From Geobacter sp. (lineage in GTDB: Bacteria > Desulfobacterota > Desulfuromonadia > Geobacterales > Geobacteraceae): 17,151 nt of DNA. The notes below the pieces were generated by a model. The model had not been told where the DNA came from and made no database searches. It saw only the letters and a program-made list of their open reading frames with translations. A program made the position numbers and the translations under genes. Within the stretch, counting starts at the first letter, position 1. Each line of letters starts with the position of its first letter. Positions 8,874-15,277 of the stretch are shown here, one piece after another. Where the stretch lies: assembly GCA_003857395.1 (NCBI GenBank), contig RPRC01000148.1, positions 1-17,151 on the forward strand, read 5' to 3'.

Positions 8874-8903
8874 GTTGCCGGAGTGTGATACTACTCCGGC
8901 AAC
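8874..8903 (-). terminator. Hairpin between the phosphatase gene and tamA
   Basis: GTTGCCGGAGT (8874-8884) pairs perfectly with ACTCCGGCAAC (8893-8903): an 11-bp GC-rich stem with an 8-nt loop. It lies 24 nt past the stop of the phosphatase gene in the direction of - strand transcription. No U-run follows, so it may be a partial terminator, an mRNA-stabilising 3' structure or a Rho-assisted site. It suggests that tamAB expression is at least partly separated from the solute genes. Confidence 0.6.
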
Positions 8904-8927
8904 GAACCTTTGTCTACTGTAGGCTAC

Positions 8928-9764
8928 TCAGGACACTGCCCCGAGGCGCGCCAGTAGCGCGAGCATGGCGCTGTTCCAGCCGTGCGGACCTACTCCCTCG
9001 ACTTTGTCCAGATTCGGCAGGGACAACGACGGGTGGTGGCGGCCGTCCGGCCTCTGCACGGCCAGCGGGATGTCGGCGCTCTCGAGCATCGGCAGGTCGT
9101 TGGGACTGTCGCCGAGGGCAACGGTCCTGAGGGACCCGTACCGTGCCCGGAAGATTACGGTAAGAATTTTTACCGCTTTACCCTTGTCGTTGTCGCCCAG
9201 GAGATGCAAGTAGACGCCCTGCGTGGTGAAAAGGCCCCGGTCGCGAATGGCGTGAAAGAGCTTGGCCTTTTCCTCATCGCTGCCCTTGAAAAGGAACGGC
9301 TCATCAAAATCCCTCTCTTTGCACAGGAGCGCTTCACGGGTGGATAATCCGGTCTGCTTCGCCAACTCGGCCGTGGAGAGATCCCCAAACCCGGTGATGG
9401 GAAAACCTTCCGACCTGAGTTCCGCGAGAGCCTTCCGCAGTTCGCAGTAGGGGGTGCCGAGACGGATTACCCGGTAGCCCATTTCTGAACTTGGCGAAAA
9501 CCGCTCGAGAACGGTTTCGTCCGGGAAATAGCCTTCCGGAATAAAGATGCCCCCGCCGTTTTCAGAGATAAATGGATGAAAGTTTTCCATCTTGTCCCGG
9601 TAGTGTTCGATTTCCTTGCGGGTCTTGCTGGAACAGAGGATTAGCGGAATGGCCGACTCCGCCATTTTCCGGAGGGCCGGTTGCGCCGCGGCAAAGGAAT
9701 AGTTCTCGTCCAGGAGTGTTCCGTCGAGATCGCTGAAGACGATGATCGGCTCTCCGGGACTCAT
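8928..9764 (-). CDS. mpgP: Mannosyl-3-phosphoglycerate phosphatase-family HAD enzyme (predicted GPG/MPG/MGPG phosphatase)
   Basis: This 278-residue soluble HAD-superfamily phosphatase carries the MpgP signature. The nucleophile motif is SDLDGTLLD (Asp12 as nucleophile, Asp14 as acid/base). SSKTR (45-49) supplies motif II. ENGGGI lies at 68-73, the cap domain at ~85-190, and Lys194/Lys196 in DKGKAV. The metal-binding GDSPND is at 218-223, and the family ending is EGVGPHGWN (256-264). Known MpgP/GpgP enzymes remove phosphate from mannosyl- or glucosyl-3-phosphoglycerate to release mannosyl- or glucosylglycerate. With the two glycosyltransferases encoded just across the divergent promoter, the likely substrates here are glucosyl- and/or mannosylglucosyl-3-phosphoglycerate. 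The ATG overlaps the stop of the DUF389 gene as ATGA with little SD, implying coupled translation. The family is clear; the exact substrate is inferred. Confidence 0.88.
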   Translation of the reverse strand: MSPGEPIIVFSDLDGTLLDENYSFAAAQPALRKMAESAIPLILCSSKTRKEIEHYRDKMENFHPFISENGGGIFIPEGYFPDETVLERFSPSSEMGYRVIRLGTPYCELRKALAELRSEGFPITGFGDLSTAELAKQTGLSTREALLCKERDFDEPFLFKGSDEEKAKLFHAIRDRGLFTTQGVYLHLLGDNDKGKAVKILTVIFRARYGSLRTVALGDSPNDLPMLESADIPLAVQRPDGRHHPSLSLPNLDKVEGVGPHGWNSAMLALLARLGAVS

Positions 9765-11413
9765 GGCTGTTTTTCCCGTTCCGGGACAAGAGTGACCTTC
9801 ACCTTGGGGGTGTCCGGTGCTTTGCCGCGGTCGATCACCGTTGAGATACGTTCCATTGGGATGGCGGCTGTTTCGGTGAGAAAGGTAGCGATTGCCTGGG
9901 CCCGTTCCCGGGCAGTCCGAAGATTTTTCGTCCTGTTTCCCAAGGGTTCGGGGTAGGAGGTGATCGTAACCCGCAACCGGGGGTCGGTGGCAAATATGGC
10001 TTTGGCTGAAAGAAGCGACTTTTTCATCTCTTCGCGCAATATTGTTTCCGCTGGTGAGAATAGAAGCTCCGGGATAAAGGGGGTTATGCGAATGTCAAGA
10101 CGGACCCCGATCCCCAGGTCGGAGCCGATCATTCTCTCCAGCAGAAGGATCTGCCCTTCATTGAGGGGCACGTCGGTTCGGAGGTGCAATTCGAGAGGGA
10201 ATTCCGGCTGTCGGCTGTTGATGCCGAAGGTGTACTCCGTGACGGCAGCGGGCGCGATGACGGCGCTGATCTTGGCTATTTCTTCGTTCATAAGACGCAT
10301 TGTTTCCGTGCGGGTGTCGTTAACTATCTCCGCTGGTTGCCGCGGCTTTATGGAAACCGGAACCAGGCCCGGTTTTATCGGCTCATCCTTCAGGCCGCCC
10401 GGTTGGACCTTTATCTGTTCCAGCTGAAAGGCGATTGGGCGATGCAGGTTTTCGCCGAGAGTTTTTTCCGCACGTGCGATGTCCTTTTCGGAAAGGTATT
10501 TGGTTGTGGAGATGACGGCATTGACCTGGAGCTTTCCTTCTTTATCCTCACTCTGGGTGAAAGAAGTCAGCCGGGACAGTCCCTCCCGGTCGAACTCTTT
10601 TTTCAGGGCCGTCTGCACCACTTTTTGCAGACGTACCTGGGTCAGCGAGGTGTGGAGCGTGTAGACGAGAGGAATTGAAATGATGCCGATCACGGCCGCC
10701 AGGTAGATGACCCTCTTGCGCAGGGAGTTGCCGCCGAGATAGGAGTCGCTTGCCGGAGAGAAGCCATAATAGAAAAGGACGGCGCAGGTGGCAAAGATAA
10801 TGGCCACGAAGTTGGTGAAAAAGAGAAAGAACCCGCCGAGGAAGAACTTGAGATTGCCGGTGCCGATGCCGAAGCCCGCCACGCTCAGGGGCGGGATGAC
10901 TGCGGTGGCGATGGCGACACCCGGCACAATGGTGAGGTAGTTTTTCTTGGTGCAGATCGCCACCGCCCCTGCCACACCGGCGAGTGTGGCGATGATGAGA
11001 TCGTACAGGTTGGGCCGGGTCCTGGCGAGTATTTCGCTGGTGGCTTCCTGGAGGGGCGAAAGCCAGGCGGCGATAGCTGCGACCATCAGGGTTACGGCAA
11101 CGCTCAGGGAAATCTTTTTCAGGGCACTGTGCCAGATAGTGTTGTTACCAGTGATAAAGGCGAAGCCGGAACTCAGGATCGGCCCCATGAGCGGCGAGAT
11201 CAGCATGGCGCCGATGATCACCGGGGCGCTGTTGACGATGAGTCCGCAAAGGGCGATCAGATTGGCGAGACTCAGCAGGAGGAAGTATCCGGCGGAAACC
11301 TGCACGTCCTGATAGACGTCTTTTGTGACACTTTCGCGGTTGATCTGGGAGATTTGACCTTCCCGTTTCTTTGTCAGGTAAAGGTGAAGCGTAGCGAGAA
11401 TACCGTTTGCCAT
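9761..11413 (-). CDS. DUF389 (TIGR00341-type) membrane protein with C-terminal OmpA-like domain
   Basis: The protein has 550 residues from the ATG at 11413, which has GAGGT 8 nt upstream. A GTG at 11461 in the same frame has no SD and is less likely. Residues ~40-255 hold about six to seven membrane helices with the DUF389 hallmarks IGAMLISPLMGPI (67-79) and GVAIATAVIPPLSVAG (165-180). Residues ~256-470 are soluble and of unknown fold. Residues ~475-545 resemble an OmpA/MotB-type domain: a strand RVTITSY, then the NLRTARERAQAIATFL helix and a final strand. Such domains often bind peptidoglycan; whether this one retains the ligand residues is unclear. DUF389 proteins have no established function. 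The gene is first in its operon and is coupled to the phosphatase, so a role in osmolyte handling or osmosensing is an inference from context only. Confidence 0.85.
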   Translation of the reverse strand: MANGILATLHLYLTKKREGQISQINRESVTKDVYQDVQVSAGYFLLLSLANLIALCGLIVNSAPVIIGAMLISPLMGPILSSGFAFITGNNTIWHSALKKISLSVAVTLMVAAIAAWLSPLQEATSEILARTRPNLYDLIIATLAGVAGAVAICTKKNYLTIVPGVAIATAVIPPLSVAGFGIGTGNLKFFLGGFFLFFTNFVAIIFATCAVLFYYGFSPASDSYLGGNSLRKRVIYLAAVIGIISIPLVYTLHTSLTQVRLQKVVQTALKKEFDREGLSRLTSFTQSEDKEGKLQVNAVISTTKYLSEKDIARAEKTLGENLHRPIAFQLEQIKVQPGGLKDEPIKPGLVPVSIKPRQPAEIVNDTRTETMRLMNEEIAKISAVIAPAAVTEYTFGINSRQPEFPLELHLRTDVPLNEGQILLLERMIGSDLGIGVRLDIRITPFIPELLFSPAETILREEMKKSLLSAKAIFATDPRLRVTITSYPEPLGNRTKNLRTARERAQAIATFLTETAAIPMERISTVIDRGKAPDTPKVKVTLVPEREKQP

Positions 11414-11515
11414 GCGTGGGACCTCAAAGGGGGTGAGGGCATTAATCCCGGCCGGTTTCACGGCAGGAAAATACCCGGGTTTCTCTTATTTGTCGGCTGT
11501 GTTTCCTCTGGTAGG

Positions 11516-11543
11516 AATATACCATCAGGGTGGCTATCGTCAA
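11516..11543 (-). promoter_or_regulatory. Sigma70-like promoter for the DUF389-phosphatase operon
   Basis: Read on the - strand the -35 is TTGACG (11538-11543), the spacer is 16 bp and the -10 is TATATT (11516-11521); both hexamers match consensus at 5 of 6 positions. Transcription would start near 11509, about 95 nt before the ATG at 11413. Confidence 0.6.
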
Positions 11544-11549
11544 TACGGT

Positions 11550-11577
11550 TTGCAATCGGCCTTTTCGTTGCTATACT
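11550..11577 (+). promoter_or_regulatory. Sigma70-like promoter for the gpgS operon
   Basis: The -35 is TTGCAA (11550-11555, 4 of 6), the spacer is 16 bp and the -10 is TATACT (11572-11577, 5 of 6). Transcription would start near 11584, giving a leader of about 150 nt. Its -35 box is 6 bp from that of the opposing promoter, so the two RNA polymerase sites abut. Confidence 0.58.
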
Positions 11578-11734
11578 AATCTTTCCGGCCCTGGCGGCAG
11601 ATTCCCGCTTTCTATTTCCCCTTATCGGGCGATTGGTAAACCTGCCAGGCTCTTGAACGCGACACTTACCCGTGTTCTCGGCAGCTGCTCCCTGGAGGAT
11701 CCGGAACCCATAGAACAATTTTCTGGAGGTGAAG

Positions 11735-12943
11735 ATGTCTGATTTCTATCAGGTGGGGGTTGTTGCTACCTTTCACCGGCTTGGCAGCCAGAATCTGGAT
11801 AAATTGGAGGAGGAACTCTCGTGGTATTCCCATGAACGGCCGATCGCCCTGGTTCTCCCCTGTCTGTACAGCGAACTCGAGGGGGAGGCTCTTCCGGCCA
11901 TTGTCAGGCAGTTGAAAGAAGTAAAATATGTAAAGGAGATCGTTGTGGGGCTGGCGCTCGCCTCTTCCAGTGAGTTTCAGCACGCCCGGCAATTCTTTTC
12001 CGAGCTGCCCCAGAAGACGACCATTATCTGGCAGGAAGGCCCCGGCATCAGCTCCATTTACAAAGCCATCGAAGAGGCCGGGCTTCATGTCGGTCAGCAA
12101 GGCAAGGGTAAGGGGGTCTGGATGTCATATGGTTATATTCTGGCCGAGCAGAATTTTCACACCATTGCCCTGCACGATTGCGATATCCTTACCTACAACC
12201 GGGAGCTTCTGGCGCGCCTTTGCTACCCGGTCACCAATCCCAATCTCAACTATTCTTTCTGCAAAGGATATTACAGCAGGATTACCGACCGGATGCACGG
12301 CAGGGTAACCCGCCTGCTCTTTACTCCCCTGATCCGATCCCTGCAGAAAATTATCGGCTACCATCCATTATTGATTTTTTTCGACAGCTTCCGCTATGCC
12401 TTGGCCGGAGAATTTTCCATGGATGTGGACATGGCCCGCTGCACCCGGATTCCCGGAGACTGGGGCCTCGAAGTGGGGATGCTGGCAGAGGTCTACCGCA
12501 ATACCTCCTTGCGCCGGGTCTGCCAGGTGGACATCAGCGAGAATTACGATCACAAACACCAGCTGCTGTCGCCGGAAGATGCCACCCTGGGACTCCACAA
12601 AATGTCGGTGGATATCTGCAAATCAATCTTCCGGACCCTCGAGTCGGAAGGTATCATCTTTTCCGATGGCTTCTTCAAGACGCTTGTGGCCACCTATGTG
12701 CGAACCGCCCAGGATATGCTCAAGAGGTACGAGGACGATGCGGCGGTCAATTGCCTTTTCTTTGACCGGCATGCGGAGAGCCTGGCGGTGGAGACCTTCA
12801 CCGACGGAATCAGGAAAGCCGCGGCGAAAATCACACAGGATCCCCTGGGGGTGCCGCTTATCTCCAGCTGGGATCGGGTTACCTCGGCCCTTCCGGATAT
12901 TCTCGATACCATCAAAGATGCAGTTGAGGCTGATAACGATTAA
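11735..12943 (+). CDS. gpgS: Glucosyl-3-phosphoglycerate synthase (GT81 family)
   Basis: This 402-residue cytoplasmic GT-A glycosyltransferase is predicted to transfer glucose from an NDP-glucose donor to 3-phospho-D-glycerate, the first step of glucosylglycerate or mannosylglucosylglycerate synthesis. The sequence follows the archaeal/bacterial GpgS pattern from end to end: ATFHRLGSQNLDKLEEEL near the N terminus, LVLPCLYSELE (39-49), GKGKGVW (123-129), the metal-binding DxD within HDCD (147-150), FCKGYYSRI (175-183), DSFRYALAGEFSM (217-229), DWGLEVG (242-248) and YDHKHQ (271-276), whose His residues are candidates for metal or substrate binding. Length is normal for GT81. The ATG at 11735 has GGAGG five bases upstream; the in-frame GTG at 11729 overlaps that SD and is rejected. 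The next gene follows after 18 nt. GT55 mannosyl-3-phosphoglycerate synthase is the main alternative, but these motifs fit GT81 better. Confidence 0.9.
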   Translation: MSDFYQVGVVATFHRLGSQNLDKLEEELSWYSHERPIALVLPCLYSELEGEALPAIVRQLKEVKYVKEIVVGLALASSSEFQHARQFFSELPQKTTIIWQEGPGISSIYKAIEEAGLHVGQQGKGKGVWMSYGYILAEQNFHTIALHDCDILTYNRELLARLCYPVTNPNLNYSFCKGYYSRITDRMHGRVTRLLFTPLIRSLQKIIGYHPLLIFFDSFRYALAGEFSMDVDMARCTRIPGDWGLEVGMLAEVYRNTSLRRVCQVDISENYDHKHQLLSPEDATLGLHKMSVDICKSIFRTLESEGIIFSDGFFKTLVATYVRTAQDMLKRYEDDAAVNCLFFDRHAESLAVETFTDGIRKAAAKITQDPLGVPLISSWDRVTSALPDILDTIKDAVEADND

Positions 12944-12961
12944 CAGAACAGGATCGTGCCT

Positions 12962-14221
12962 ATGGAAGAAATTGTCTTGAGAAAAGAGGTCCAGACCTGG
13001 CTGGAGGTGGTGGGAACCGCCGATCTCCTGGTGGGAATACCCAGTTTCAACAATGCCGGTACCATCGGTCATGTGGTACGGGCGGTTCAGGCCGGGTTGG
13101 CCAAGTATTTCCCCGATTGCAAGGCGGTGCTGGTTAATTCGGATGGCGGTTCCAGCGACGGGACCCGTGATGTGGTTGAAAATTCAGTGATTGACGATTT
13201 CCAGCAGATTCTGATTTCCCAGCGGGCACCTTCCTTCTTCAAAACCGCAACCATGTACAGCGGCATCCCCGGCAAAGGAAGCGCGTTCCGGACGATTTTC
13301 GAGATTGCCGATGCCCTCCAGGTCAAAGCATGCGCCGTTGTGGACTCCGACCTGCGGAGCATAACTCCGGAATGGATTGAACTTCTCCTGAAGCCGGTCT
13401 ACGAGGGTGGCTTCGATTATGTGGCCCCGCTGTATCATCGTCACAAGTTCGACGGTACCATCACGAACAGCATTATCTATCCGCTGACGCGGGCACTCTA
13501 TGGCCGGAGCGTGCGCCAGCCGATCGGTGGTGATTTCGGTTTTTCGGGAAGGCTTGCCAGCCACTATCTTGGCCAGGATGTCTGGGAAAGTGACGTGGCC
13601 CGCTTCGGCATCGATATCTGGATGACCACGACCGCTCTTGCCGGAGATTTCCGGGTCTGCCAGTCTTTCCTCGGGGCAAAGATTCACGATGCCAAGGATC
13701 CTGGTGCGGACCTGTCGGCAATGCTCTTTCAAGTGGTAAGTGCGACCTTCGACATGATGGAAACGTACCATGATTTCTGGTCGAAGATAGAAGGGACCAC
13801 AAAGGTTCCCACCTTCGGCTTCGAGTATGCGGTCGGTCTTGAGCCGGTTTCCGTCAATCTCGAGCGGATGGTGGAAAGGTTTTCACTGGGAGTTCAGGAG
13901 CTGGTCGATATATGGAAAATATTCCTTCCTCCGGAAACCATCGACTTCCTCTGTGAAGCTTCCCGGCAGAAAGGGGATGATTTTCGCTTCCCGGATGAAG
14001 TGTGGGTGACGATTATCTATTATTTTGCCCTGGCACAGCATAACAGGACTCTGGCCAAGGAACATCTGCTGAAATCCCTCACTCCGCTTTATATCGGCAA
14101 GGTGGCGTCTTTTGTCATGGAAATGCGCGACAGTTCCTCCGTTGAGGTAGAGGAAAGACTCGCCAGTCTTTGCCATGAATTTGAAAAACAGAAACCGTTA
14201 CTCCTGGAAAAATGGCTGTAG
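12962..14221 (+). CDS. GT-A glycosyltransferase, probable mannosylglucosyl-3-phosphoglycerate synthase (MggA-like)
   Basis: This 419-residue protein has a GT-A nucleotide-sugar domain: VGIPSFNNAGTI (24-35), NSDGGSSDGT (59-68), GKGSA (104-108), the metal-binding DSD (128-130), QPIGGDFGFSG (186-196), FGIDIW (215-220) and His242. A helical C-terminal half follows. The layout of DxD, then QP-GG, then a GID motif resembles mannosylglycerate synthase of Rhodothermus (GT78) and its relatives. In Petrotoga mobilis a gene next to gpgS encodes MggA, which adds mannose from GDP-mannose to glucosyl-3-phosphoglycerate; the same pairing is seen here. The MggA role is inferred from motif layout and context. 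A direct mannosylglucosylglycerate synthase (MggS-like) or another sugar donor remains possible. The ATG at 12962 has AGGA 8 nt upstream; the GTG at 12956 is too close to that SD. Confidence 0.72.
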   Translation: MEEIVLRKEVQTWLEVVGTADLLVGIPSFNNAGTIGHVVRAVQAGLAKYFPDCKAVLVNSDGGSSDGTRDVVENSVIDDFQQILISQRAPSFFKTATMYSGIPGKGSAFRTIFEIADALQVKACAVVDSDLRSITPEWIELLLKPVYEGGFDYVAPLYHRHKFDGTITNSIIYPLTRALYGRSVRQPIGGDFGFSGRLASHYLGQDVWESDVARFGIDIWMTTTALAGDFRVCQSFLGAKIHDAKDPGADLSAMLFQVVSATFDMMETYHDFWSKIEGTTKVPTFGFEYAVGLEPVSVNLERMVERFSLGVQELVDIWKIFLPPETIDFLCEASRQKGDDFRFPDEVWVTIIYYFALAQHNRTLAKEHLLKSLTPLYIGKVASFVMEMRDSSSVEVEERLASLCHEFEKQKPLLLEKWL

Positions 14222-14236
14222 CGGAAGGAGGTTGTC

Positions 14237-14938
14237 GTGGAATTTGTACAAAGACTCTTTATAGATCCCTTTAACCGTTTTCTTGATAATCTGCTGCTCT
14301 TTCTGCCGAATTTTCTGACAGCTGTCGTCATTCTCTTTGCGGGCTTTCTTATCGGTGCTCTCTTGAAGATGTTCTTCGGACGGTTGCTCAGGGCAGTCGG
14401 CATTGACGGTCTTTGCGAGCGTACCGGGATGAATCAGCTGCTGTGTAAAAGTGGCATCAAAGACCCGCTCTCTCTGCTGTTGGCCAAGATAATCGGCGGA
14501 GTAACCGTGGCCGTATTTGCCTTGATAGCCGTGCAGACCATCAGCGTCCCGGCAGTTGAGAGACTTCTCGAGAGGTTTTTCCTCTACCTGCCGAATGTCT
14601 TTGTGGCGCTTATCATTCTCGTTGTCGGTTATCTGCTGAGCAATTTTCTGTCGAGGGCGGCCCTGATCGCCTCGGTTAATGCCGGCGTACGGTTCTCCGG
14701 CCTGGTTGGACGTTTCGTCAGGTATGTGATTCTGATCATGAGCGTTACCATGGCGCTGGAGCACCTGGGTATCGGCAGCGAAACGGTCATTATAGCATTT
14801 ACCATCGTTTTCAGCGGTGTGGTGCTTGCCTTTGCCATTGCTTTCGGCTTTGGGGGAAGGGATGCGGCTCGCGATTACCTGGAGAGAAAACTGAAAGGCT
14901 CCGAGAATGACGATGCTGACGAAATAACCCACTTGTAG
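14237..14938 (+). CDS. MscS-like conserved-TM-helix membrane protein lacking the cytoplasmic channel domain
   Basis: The protein has 233 residues from a GTG start with a strong SD (GGAAGGAGG at 14223-14231), 15 nt after the glycosyltransferase, so it is in the same operon. Five hydrophobic segments lie near 19-44, 80-101, 114-138, 158-176 and 180-206. Segments 1 and 3 are internal repeats of the conserved TM-helix type (FLPNFLTAVVILFAGFLIG versus YLPNVFVALIILVVGYLLS). The last helix ends FAIAFGFGGRDAARDYLE, the signature of the MscS-type pore helix in TM_helix proteins. The protein then stops after a short acidic tail, with no beta domain or vestibule. The sequence looks intact, not truncated by a frameshift. 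It could be a minimal pore or a modulator of full-length channels. A role in releasing or sensing the operon's solute is an inference. Confidence 0.85.
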   Translation: MEFVQRLFIDPFNRFLDNLLLFLPNFLTAVVILFAGFLIGALLKMFFGRLLRAVGIDGLCERTGMNQLLCKSGIKDPLSLLLAKIIGGVTVAVFALIAVQTISVPAVERLLERFFLYLPNVFVALIILVVGYLLSNFLSRAALIASVNAGVRFSGLVGRFVRYVILIMSVTMALEHLGIGSETVIIAFTIVFSGVVLAFAIAFGFGGRDAARDYLERKLKGSENDDADEITHL

Positions 14939-15277
14939 CAATTCGGAAAGGATAGTCGAAGAAATTTTATGGTATGGCGCCGCTCCTGCGGCCGGATGCA
15001 CACTTTCTGGATCCGAGAATGAGGAACCCTGCAGTGCGAGGAATTATTTCGTAAGGGAACGTCGACTTCTCGGATTTTGTTTATTTCTGGTACTTTGAAA
15101 CCTTGATCCGGCCAGTTCGGCATCATGATCCGGTAGTGTTTCTCCGGAGATATTCGTCATGAGCACATGATTTTCGGCACAGTCATAACCATGATTTTTG
15201 CTTTTTGCTATTTTGCGCCGAGTCGCTTTTTCGGAGATGCCGCTCCAGTCAGTATTGCCTAACGCCAAGGAGGAATC
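14939..15277. other. 339-base gap without a supportable gene
   Basis: Only very short open frames are present (for example 17 codons from 14969). A small GCCGC/GCGGC hairpin sits at 14979-14992 with no U-run and is a weak terminator candidate for the gpgS operon. The right half is AT-richer, with repeated CATGA and TTTTTGC words, and holds a possible promoter for the downstream ATPase. No known riboswitch structure was recognised. Confidence 0.5.
15206..15214 (+). promoter_or_regulatory. Possible extended -10 promoter for the cation ATPase
   Basis: TGC followed by TATTTT (15209-15214) forms an extended -10 element about 60 nt before the ATPase start, in an AT-rich patch. No convincing -35 is visible 16-18 bp upstream. 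Confidence 0.28.

Larger units (their letters stand above)
11414..11734. promoter_or_regulatory. Divergent intergenic control region between the two solute operons
   Basis: This 321-bp stretch has no supportable gene. It contains two back-to-back sigma70-like promoters (listed separately), a leader of about 95 nt for the DUF389-phosphatase operon, and a leader of about 150 nt for the glycosyltransferase operon. The latter includes a 6-bp CCTGGC/GCCAGG pairing across a long loop (~11590-11658), too loose to call a riboswitch. No clear operator palindrome was found between the -35 boxes. Confidence 0.7.

Noticed and set aside
11590..11658. Riboswitch in the gpgS leader
   Set aside because: Only a 6-bp long-range pairing was found, with no match to any riboswitch core I know.
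11729..11734. GTG start for gpgS six bases upstream of the ATG
   Set aside because: It overlaps the GGAGG site itself, so a ribosome could not use both; the ATG at 11735 has correct spacing.
14979..14992. Hairpin after the TM-helix gene as an intrinsic terminator
   Set aside because: It has only 5 bp of stem and no U-run; too weak to list as a terminator.
14198..15001. 267-codon - strand open frame opposite the TM-helix protein
   Set aside because: It is Gln/Asn/His-rich with no domain, while the + strand gene has a strong SD, repeated membrane modules and a pore-helix signature.
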